DNA of 9,718 nucleotides from Eubacteriales bacterium. Its GTDB lineage: Bacteria; Bacillota; Clostridia; Oscillospirales; CAG-272. Each line of letters begins with the position of its first letter. The first letter of the stretch is position 1. Shown here piece after piece: positions 1 to 5,009 of the stretch. The notes beneath the pieces are model-generated. The model worked only from the letters and a program-made list of their open reading frames with translations. It was not told the origin of the DNA and did not search any database. The DNA is taken from NCBI GenBank assembly GCA_028709565.1, contig JAQVWU010000078.1:1-9718 (forward strand). Direction: 5' to 3'. Made by a program: the position numbers and the translations under genes.

Positions 1-211
1 TAAACATCTTAATTTTCTCTGTGATGAACTTAACTTGCCTGTTTAAAGTGTATAATATATATATAGATAGGAATATGGGGCAGGGAAAAGGTTCCGCAAA
101 ACCGCGCATGACAGGGCAGTAACACGACAGCGGGGTATCTTTTGCCCTGCGGTCCTTTAATATCGGTTGTCTGAGCCGTTTTCCGTTATTCTTGGCATTT
201 CTTGTATATAA

Positions 212-691
212 ATTTTACTGCCGGGTCCGTTAATCCTGTGCACCTCCCTGGACCTTGAATGGGACGCAGTCTTCCCCCACGACCGGGCAGAATGCCTGCG
301 CTTCATCGAATACGCCGCCCGGGAATACCTGCTGGACGGAGGTACGAGCAACAAAAGTGTCGTGGACCAGACCCTTGAAATCATGTCCCGCATGGGCCTG
401 GACCCGAAGAGCGAATATGCCATTATTGACAACGGGACCGTGCTGGCGCTGCGGCTGAACGTTGTATATGATAAGTTTACCAGGTATTGTAAAGATTACG
501 CGATTAAGAGTGAGATACTGACCTACTCTCAGTTCAGGAAACAGCTGGAGCACGCAGAGTATTTTATAGAGAAAAACGCGCAGAAACGCATAGGTTCGGA
601 ACAAAGGCGTGTCTATACTCTCAATTACGCGCAGTTAACAACCAGATGTGATGTATCCGGCTTTGAGATTTGCGAGGCTCAGCCGATGTAA
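212..691 (+). pseudogene. C-terminal remnant of a mobile-element replication protein (primase/helicase-like)
   Basis: This frame is open from just after a stop at 209-211 to the TAA at 689-691, about 159 codons, with no good start in its upstream part. A GTG at 362 is possible, but GGAGGT lies about 18 bases before it, too far to be convincing, and coding-like sequence begins well upstream (SLDLEWDAVFPHDRAE from about 245). The C-terminal half (TYSQFRKQLEHAEYFI, then RRVYTLNYAQLTTRCDVSGFE) has the look of the winged-helix-like tail of phage, plasmid or ICE primase/helicase proteins. That is recognition from memory, not a search result. The N-terminal primase and ATPase domains are absent, so this is read as a truncated relic. 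It ends just before the first repeat module, an arrangement that suits a replication protein next to its origin. It could instead be a short intact gene of unknown function. Confidence 0.45.
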
Positions 692-702
692 GGCGCGGAT
701 GC

Positions 703-981
703 GTGACAAATCGTTACAAAACATTACAATGAAGTTATAAAAAATGTCACACAAGAAAAGCAGTTGTTTTAAATACTATTCGAAGTGTTTTCCTTATCTG
801 TTACATAATGTGACATATAATTTATATAACCTTATATACAGAGATATTTTATCACTTTTGAAAAAGTAAAAAAATAAATTTTAAAAAAATGCGCGTTTTT
901 ACCCTACCTGTATAGAAAACATGGTATTTATGTCACATTTGTCACAGCATGTCACAAAAACAAAAAAGGAACCGTTGTCAC
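703..981. repeat. Iteron-like module 1 (TGTCAC word)
   Basis: Short repeats are spaced by about one helical turn. In inverse orientation: GTGACA at 703, GTTACA at 713 and ATTACA at 723. One direct TGTCAC lies at 745. The shared core is at 761-783. Two more inverse copies follow, GTTACA at 800 and GTGACA at 810, then a very AT-rich stretch to about 900. Direct TGTCAC copies sit at 931, 940 and 950, with an isolated one at 976. ATGTGACATA (808-817) and TATGTCACAT (929-938) form a perfect 10-bp inverted repeat around the AT-rich part. Repeat clusters flanking AT-rich DNA are typical of replication-initiator sites (iterons), but a multi-operator regulatory region is also possible. No gene is seen between 692 and 1007. 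Confidence 0.75.
761..783 (+). repeat. Shared 23-bp core, copy 1
   Basis: These 23 bases recur exactly at 1336-1358. They begin CAGTTGTTTT and contain TTTAAA. The core sits at the same place in both modules, between the left repeat cluster and the second pair of inverse repeats. The flanking repeat words differ between modules while this core does not, so it probably has a common function such as a host-factor site, a strand-opening site or a recombination site. Which of these cannot be told from sequence. Confidence 0.8.
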
Positions 982-992
982 GGGCCAAAGCC

Positions 993-1000
993 GGGAGGAG
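993..1000 (+). promoter_or_regulatory. Ribosome binding site of the first small gene
   Basis: GGGAGGAG lies seven bases before the ATG at 1008. It decides this start over the earlier in-frame ATGs at 921 and 930, which fall in the repeat cluster and have no such site. Confidence 0.8.
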
Positions 1001-1007
1001 AAACCAT

Positions 1008-1235
1008 ATGTCAAACCCATACAAGGTGTTGGCCGACGCAGTGATCCTGCAGGCGGTTGCCGATTACCGCGAGCTGAAGATTTTCATGCAAACCCACAGT
1101 CCGGATGATTGTCCGCACTGGTCGGTCTATTCCGCCGGGTATGAATTACAGGCCCTCGAGCGCTTCTTCCTCGGCAAACGGTTCCGCGCTCTTACACGGA
1201 TCAACGGCAGAGCGGTATTGGACAAGCTAGCTTAA
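1008..1235 (+). CDS. Small conserved hypothetical protein, mobile-element type (copy 1)
   Basis: The gene encodes 75 residues starting MSNPYKVLADAVILQAVADY. The start is set by the strong ribosome binding site at 993-1000. The protein is soluble-looking, with no signal peptide or membrane segment and a probable helical N-terminal half. The order of motifs is DAVILQAVADYR near residues 10-21, then ALERFFLGKRF, then LTRINGRAVLDKL at the C-terminus. Small proteins of this general form (AD-A-x-LQAV-DYR ... ERFF ... LT-DG) occur in Clostridia next to replication or prophage genes, by recollection. The function is unknown. A near-identical second copy follows at 1564-1785, and each copy lies directly downstream of a repeat module, so gene and module appear to travel as one unit. 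A tiny regulator or accessory replication factor is conceivable, but nothing here proves it. Confidence 0.65.
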   Translation: MSNPYKVLADAVILQAVADYRELKIFMQTHSPDDCPHWSVYSAGYELQALERFFLGKRFRALTRINGRAVLDKLA

Positions 1236-1277
1236 GAATTCAGAAGTCAACCGCTGTAACACTCCTTTGGCTGCATA

Positions 1278-1515
1278 TACTACATTTACTACATATTTTC
1301 GAAGCGCATGTAGCGGTAAATGTAGCACAGAATAACAGTTGTTTTAAATACTATTCGAGGAATTTTTATCCGATACTACATATACTACATAAATATTAGA
1401 TATGTTATATATAAAATTTTATTAAAGATAAAAAAATAATTATATTAAAGTAATTTTTCCATAAGCCTATATATATTTCATGTAGTATATGTAGTATATG
1501 TAGTATATGTAGCGG
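1278..1515. repeat. Iteron-like module 2 (ATGTAG word)
   Basis: The layout matches module 1 but the word differs. Inverse copies TACTACAT lie at 1278 and 1287, and direct copies ATGTAGC at 1308 and 1320. The shared core is at 1336-1358. Inverse TACTACA copies follow at 1374 and 1383, then AT-rich DNA to about 1475. Four direct copies of ATGTAG then run at 1480, 1489, 1498 and 1507 with a 9-bp period. ATACTACATATACTACAT (1373-1390) and its exact reverse complement (1480-1497) form an 18-bp inverted repeat separated by 89 bases. The 1236-1549 interval holds no gene apart from this module. Confidence 0.8.
1336..1358 (+). repeat. Shared 23-bp core, copy 2
   Basis: This is an exact copy of 761-783, again between a left repeat cluster and a pair of inverse repeats. 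Bases just outside are also partly alike (AGAA before it; a T-rich stretch ending in ATC after it), which fits descent of both modules from one ancestor. Confidence 0.8.
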
Positions 1516-1549
1516 CATTGTATCAAAAACAAAACGGAAGGAAATCTAT

Positions 1550-1785
1550 ATGGCATATACAGGGTGCCGGCCGATGCCGTAATCCTGCAGGCGGTGGCCG
1601 ATTACCGGGGGCTGAAGATTTTCATGCAAACCCACGGCCCGGACGATTGCCCGCCCCGGTCGGTCTATTCGGCTATGCATGAATTAAAGGCCCTCGAGCG
1701 CTTCTTCCTCGGCAAACGGTTCCGCGCTCTTACCAGGATCAACGGCAGAGCGGTGCTGGACAAACCACGGGGAGAGGGAACCTGA
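1550..1785 (+). pseudogene. Small conserved hypothetical protein, copy 2, frameshifted at its start
   Basis: From 1564 the frame encodes 73 residues closely matching copy 1 (DAVILQAVADYR, then ALERFFLGKRF, then LTRINGRAVLDK). By hand count the DNA is nearly 90% identical, with a 40-plus base block unchanged around the ERFFLGKRF codons. A good ribosome binding site (GGAAGGAAA, 1536-1544) precedes an ATG at 1550, but that frame stops after ten codons. Compared with copy 1 there are four fewer bases between this ATG and the conserved part (7 against 11), which puts the body out of frame. Translation could still begin at GTG 1564, about 20 bases from the binding site, giving a protein without the first residues. 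It is called a probable pseudogene, with an intact GTG-started gene as the alternative. Its C-terminus also differs (KPRGEGT in place of KLA). Confidence 0.6.
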
Positions 1786-1971
1786 GGAACCGTTTATATT
1801 AAAACAGTATGATTATTTTATACGAAAAAAACCGCCATTAAAACGCGGCTGACAGCATCAAGCGCTCCGGCAAACATAACGGCTTTCTTTGCACCTGTGT
1901 ACCGAACATATCCAAAGTAAAGTGCCTGTTTATTTAAAGATTTAAATGAGTCAAACTCCGCTTGTATAAGA

Positions 1972-2007
1972 CAAAAGACGTTTTTCCGATACGAAAGCCG
2001 TCTTTTG
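1972..2007 (-). terminator. Hairpin terminator of the acyltransferase-like gene
   Basis: CAAAAGACG (1972-1980) pairs with CGTCTTTTG (1999-2007), and an inner TTTC/GAAA pair tightens the loop. Read on the minus strand it lies 15 bases after the stop at 2023, and its 3' arm runs into TCTTTTGTCTT, a U-rich tail. It could also act weakly on plus-strand transcripts leaving the repeat region. Confidence 0.65.
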
Positions 2008-2022
2008 GTTATGCTTAATTAA

Positions 2023-2865
2023 TTAATAAAACCTTACCCCGTAGCCGCTGCCGGTTTTGTTTTCTTTTGCGAGCCAGTCGGCGTAGGCGCGGCGCATGCC
2101 GGTGTCACGGGGCAGTTCGGCGGGGTCGTAACTCTCGCGATGTCCGTATATGCGCCACATGTTGCCGTAATCGCCGGTTTCCTCGCTGGAATCTATTATT
2201 TCGAAATCGCGCATGAAGTCGAGAATGTTGGAATCGGGCTGCAGAAACTCCGTGTGCCTCGGATAAAACAGCCATGTATCGCAGACAAACACATCCATAC
2301 CGAAGAAATCATGGGCGCGGCGATAGGAATCAAAGCGTTTTTCCTTTGTCAGGGGATCACCCTCGGGTATATGGATGTTCATGACGGGGTCGCCGCGGCG
2401 GACCGAGCGGCCGTTCTTATTATATTCGTCGCACCGGAAGTGCTTTATTTCAAACTGAAGCCTGCCCAGTCTGAACAGGGTCGCCCGCAGGTGATTGGAC
2501 AGCCAGCCGAACTGACCGTGAATGCCCCATGTGCCCCAGTCGCGGCGGCAAACATCGGCCCATATAGTGATATCGCTCATGGTGTCATAAAAGATATCCT
2601 CCGGTATGCCGCGGCTCAGATATAACTCCCGGGTCGTATCGGCCAGCATGACGCAGACCGCAAGCCAGATGCCGTCCTCATTTTCCCCTGTCGCGGCGGC
2701 GATTTCGCATATCTTCGAATCAATCGAATCAATCGAATCGCCGTCAAAAAACGCTGCCCGTATGCCGTCGAAACGGGGCTGTATTTTGTCTTTGATATTG
2801 AAAAAGGTTTCCCGGGCGGGCGCGGGCAGTTTTATTCTGTCAAATAAAAGGTCATATGTATACAT
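2023..2865 (-). CDS. Acyltransferase domain-containing protein (NAT_N / GNAT_C type)
   Basis: The 280-residue soluble protein has no signal peptide or membrane segment. It resembles the two-domain acyltransferase-like family annotated in Firmicutes (an N-terminal helical domain plus a GNAT-like C-terminal domain, formerly DUF5596). Signature stretches are GQFGWLSNHL (117-126), LFRLGRLQFE (130-139), HIPEGDPLT (165-173), CDTWLFYPRH (195-204) and SNILDFMRDF (212-221). Their order matches the family as remembered. The substrate is unknown. The start is supported by AGGAAAGG (2873-2880), eight bases before the ATG. A 9-bp near-tandem repeat (about 2713-2740) encodes the acidic DSIDSIDS at 43-50, a site likely to vary in length. 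The gene is transcribed away from spoVAC and ends at its own hairpin, so it is probably a single-gene unit. Confidence 0.75.
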   Translation of the reverse strand: MYTYDLLFDRIKLPAPARETFFNIKDKIQPRFDGIRAAFFDGDSIDSIDSKICEIAAATGENEDGIWLAVCVMLADTTRELYLSRGIPEDIFYDTMSDITIWADVCRRDWGTWGIHGQFGWLSNHLRATLFRLGRLQFEIKHFRCDEYNKNGRSVRRGDPVMNIHIPEGDPLTKEKRFDSYRRAHDFFGMDVFVCDTWLFYPRHTEFLQPDSNILDFMRDFEIIDSSEETGDYGNMWRIYGHRESYDPAELPRDTGMRRAYADWLAKENKTGSGYGVRFY

Positions 2866-3015
2866 ATGGCGTGCCTTTCCTGATAAATATTATATTCATA
2901 AACAGATAATATCACTTCCCCGCGAAATTTTCAATATGTTCGATATTAATATTTATTAACAATCAAATAAATTAATAAAAATCTTTATTATCGGCAAAAC
3001 TATTAAAAAAAGCTG

Positions 3016-3025
3016 GGATGTGATT
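3016..3025 (+). promoter_or_regulatory. Ribosome binding site deciding the spoVAC start
   Basis: GGATGTGATT matches the ideal GGAGGTGATC at eight of ten bases. It ends two bases before the ATA at 3028, with its GGATG core seven bases away. No ATG, GTG or TTG lies in frame at the right distance. Confidence 0.55.
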
Positions 3026-3027
3026 AT

Positions 3028-3480
3028 ATAAATAAAAGACAACAGTATATTAATTATGCCGAAAGCCGCGCCGTTAAATCAAAACTGCCCGCCAATTGTT
3101 TCCGGGCGTTTATCGCGGGCGGATTGATATGTGCCCTGGGACAGGGGCTGCATGACATATACCTGTCGCTGGGTATTCATGAGGAAAACGCCGGTACGGT
3201 GGTATCCATAACCCTGATCTTTCTCGCGGCGCTGACTACCGGTCTGGGCTGGTTCGACAAACTGGCAAAGTATGCCGGAGCGGGTACGCTGGTACCCATT
3301 ACCGGTTTCGCCAACGCGGTGGTTTCGCCGGCGGTAGATACCAAAAGCGAAGGATATATCCTGGGTCTGGGCGCGAAGATTTTTACAATCTCCGGACCGG
3401 TCATCCTGTATGGGGTGCTGACATCGGCTATATTCGGTATGATAATCTGGATATTGTCGCTGTTCGGCGTCATGATATGA
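3028..3480 (+). CDS. spoVAC: Stage V sporulation protein AC
   Basis: SpoVAC is a small membrane protein of the SpoVA complex, which moves dipicolinic acid (DPA) into the forespore during sporulation and out during germination; it has been reported to behave as a mechanosensitive channel in Bacillus. Recognisable parts are KSKLPANCFRAFIAGGLICA (17-36), a central membrane segment near 56-74, the hallmark GTLVPITGFANAVVSPAVD (86-104), and a C-terminal membrane segment near 120-147. Starting at ATA 3028 gives 150 residues, the length of the Bacillus subtilis protein. The TTG at 3124 would cut off the conserved N-terminus, and the upstream stop at 3004-3006 limits any longer form. The start codon is therefore unusual, either true ATA initiation or a mutated start. 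Eight bases separate it from spoVAD. Expression by sigma-G is expected from the family, but I could not pick a convincing promoter. Confidence 0.85.
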   Translation: MNKRQQYINYAESRAVKSKLPANCFRAFIAGGLICALGQGLHDIYLSLGIHEENAGTVVSITLIFLAALTTGLGWFDKLAKYAGAGTLVPITGFANAVVSPAVDTKSEGYILGLGAKIFTISGPVILYGVLTSAIFGMIIWILSLFGVMI

Positions 3481-3488
3481 GGTGACAT

Positions 3489-4493
3489 ATGGCAAAAGGC
3501 ATTATAAAACTCAAAAACGCGCCCGCCATCCTGTGCGCCGCTTCGGTTGTGGGCAAACATGAGTCGGACGGACCGCTGGGCGCATTGTTTGATTTTCATG
3601 ACAAGGACGACCGGTTCGGTCAGTCAACCTGGGAGAAAGCGGAGGCGGAAATGCAGCATATGGCATTGAACCTTGCCATGTCAAAGAATAAAATATCCAT
3701 AACCGACATCGACGCGATCTTCGCCGGCGACCTCATGAATCAGTGTATTTCGTCGACATACGGACTGATCGCGCACGATGCCCCCTTTATGGGATTATAC
3801 AGCGCCTGTTCAACGGCGGCGGAAGCGCTCATCCTGTCCGGCATGACGGTCAACGCCGGGTATTTCAAGCGGACAGCCTCCGTCACCTCCTCACACAACT
3901 GTTCGGCCGAGCGCCAGTTCCGCACGCCCGTCGAATACGGCGGACAGCGGACACCGACCTCCCAGTGGACGGTGACAGGCTCCGCCGCATTCATCATAGC
4001 AGACGATGAAGGCAGGCATCCGCGGATAACCGAGGTAATGCTGGGCATGACGGTGGATTACGGTATAACCGACGCGAACAACATGGGCGCGGCAATGGCT
4101 CCGGCTGCAGCCGATACCATGATTCGGTATTTTGAGAGTTCGGGTCTGGGACCGTCGGCCTTTGACCTGATTGTAACGGGGGATCTGGGGTTTGAGGGGC
4201 ATTCGATCGTGCTTGATTTGATGTCAACAAAGGGTTATGACCTGTCCGGGAACTACAACGACTGCGGACTGCTCATATACAATCGCTCTTCCCAGGATAT
4301 GCACGCGGGCGGTTCCGGCTGCGGCTGCAGCGCGGTGGTGCTCGCGTCCTACCTGTTGAAACTCATACGCGACGGGGAACTGCGGGATGTTCTGTTCATC
4401 GGAACGGGAGCGCTCATGAGCCCCCTGTCGGTGCAGCAGGGGGGCAGTATTCCCGGCATCGCGCATCTTGTACGCATCAAAGGAGACGCATAA
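3489..4493 (+). CDS. spoVAD: Stage V sporulation protein AD
   Basis: SpoVAD is the soluble, thiolase-fold, DPA-binding subunit of the SpoVA complex, held at the inner membrane of the forespore. The 334 residues are close to the usual 338. Marks include the N-terminal GALFD at 31-35, DRFGQSTWEKAE (41-52), AGDLMNQC (79-86), and YSACSTAAEA (104-113), whose Cys107 is at the thiolase nucleophile position. Further on come TSSHNCSAERQFRTPVEYG (133-151), HAGGSGCGCSA (272-282) and the C-terminal FIGTGALMSPLSVQQG (303-318). GAGGTGA overlapping the spoVAC stop provides the ribosome binding site, three bases before the ATG. Neighbours on both sides are SpoVA membrane subunits, so this is an ordinary spoVAC-D-E order without the spoVAA, AB or AF genes seen in Bacillus. 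Confidence 0.97.
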   Translation: MAKGIIKLKNAPAILCAASVVGKHESDGPLGALFDFHDKDDRFGQSTWEKAEAEMQHMALNLAMSKNKISITDIDAIFAGDLMNQCISSTYGLIAHDAPFMGLYSACSTAAEALILSGMTVNAGYFKRTASVTSSHNCSAERQFRTPVEYGGQRTPTSQWTVTGSAAFIIADDEGRHPRITEVMLGMTVDYGITDANNMGAAMAPAAADTMIRYFESSGLGPSAFDLIVTGDLGFEGHSIVLDLMSTKGYDLSGNYNDCGLLIYNRSSQDMHAGGSGCGCSAVVLASYLLKLIRDGELRDVLFIGTGALMSPLSVQQGGSIPGIAHLVRIKGDA

Positions 4494-4498
4494 ACGAA

Positions 4499-4864
4499 AT
4501 GGAAGAATTTATGAATTATGTATGGTCGTTTATTATCGGCGGTCTTTTATGCGTAATCGCCCAGATACTCATCGACCGGACAAAACTGACCCCCGCGCGC
4601 ATACTTGTCTTATACGTGTGCGCAGGTGTTGTGCTCAACGCCGTCGGGTTATATGAGCCCCTTGTTTCCTTTGCCAAAGCGGGCGCCACCGTCCCCCTTA
4701 CGGGATTCGGCAACGCGCTGGCAAGGGGGGTGAGAAAGGCGGTTGCCCTGAGCGGACCGCTGGGCGCTCTGACCGGCGGCTTGACCGCGACCTCGGGGGG
4801 CATTGCCGCCGCGCTGGTTTTCGGTTATCTGACGGCGCTGATCTTCAAGGGCAAACCCAAATAA
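4499..4864 (+). CDS. spoVAE: Stage V sporulation protein AE
   Basis: SpoVAE is the third SpoVA membrane subunit, a paralogue of SpoVAC, and works in the same DPA channel complex. It has an N-terminal membrane segment with IIGGLLCVIAQILIDRTKLTP, the hallmark GATVPLTGFGNALARGVRKA (matching GTLVPITGFANAVVSP of SpoVAC), and a Gly-rich C-terminal segment ending in a Lys-rich tail. From ATG 4499 it has 121 residues. AAAGGAG (4479-4485) lies 13 bases upstream, rather far. ATG 4511 would give 117 residues, nearer the family length of 116, and puts MNYVWSFIIGG at the start as in relatives, but only a weak GGAAGAA precedes it. The start is therefore uncertain by four codons. The gene begins six bases after spoVAD and is followed by a strong terminator. 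Confidence 0.95.
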   Translation: MEEFMNYVWSFIIGGLLCVIAQILIDRTKLTPARILVLYVCAGVVLNAVGLYEPLVSFAKAGATVPLTGFGNALARGVRKAVALSGPLGALTGGLTATSGGIAAALVFGYLTALIFKGKPK

Positions 4865-4961
4865 AATCATCCGCCCTTCTTTCTTTGCTTTAATACCCCG
4901 ATATACCAATACACCGGTATACCGGCACACTGATACTCCGAAAGAAACAACACACGCGAGA

Positions 4962-4998
4962 ACAGAGCCGTTTTGCAGTGCAGCGGCTCTGTTTTTTT
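4962..4998 (+). terminator. Rho-independent terminator of the spoVA cluster
   Basis: ACAGAGCCG (4962-4970) pairs perfectly with CGGCTCTGT (4984-4992), and a run of seven T follows (4992-4998). The loop contains TGCAGTGCA, which can pair further. It lies about 100 bases after spoVAE and 12 bases before the stop of the convergent mltG. It may also slow mltG transcripts, though the minus-strand tail is less U-rich. Confidence 0.92.
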
Positions 4999-5009
4999 GT
5001 TTTAAATTA

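Noticed and set aside
30..56. Possible sigma-A promoter, TTAACT with TATAAT at 51-56
   Set aside because: The spacer is 15 bases with a poor -35 element, and no intact gene follows; the first 211 bases show no supported feature.
78..122. Possible third, decayed copy of the small gene's 3' part (GTTCCGC with nearby A-rich and GGCAG matches)
   Set aside because: Only about 15 bases align well to the GKRFR codons; the rest needs several gaps, so chance cannot be excluded.
112..149. Inverted repeat CAGGGCA / TGCCCTG
   Set aside because: A seven-base stem with a 24-base loop and no T run; no adjacent gene gives it a role.
921..1007. Earlier start of the first small gene at ATG 921 or 930
   Set aside because: The extra residues come from the repeat cluster itself and lack a ribosome binding site; the second copy shows no such extension.
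1278..1515. CRISPR-like direct repeats
   Set aside because: The repeat unit is 6-9 bp with a 9-bp period, there are no unique spacers of normal length, and copies occur in both orientations.
1813..2020. Open minus-strand frame with plausible residues (including GYVRYTGAKKAVMFAGALDA)
   Set aside because: It has no start codon with a ribosome binding site before the coding-like part and overlaps the terminator hairpin; at most a gene remnant.
2140..2625. Long plus-strand open frame opposite the acyltransferase-like gene
   Set aside because: It is the antisense of a recognisable protein and has no family resemblance; likewise 5043-5678, 7569-8435 and 8941-9594 on the plus strand.
2880..3015. 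Sigma-G promoter for spoVAC
   Set aside because: The region is AT-rich and many weak matches can be drawn, but none has a good -35 and -10 pair at the right spacing.
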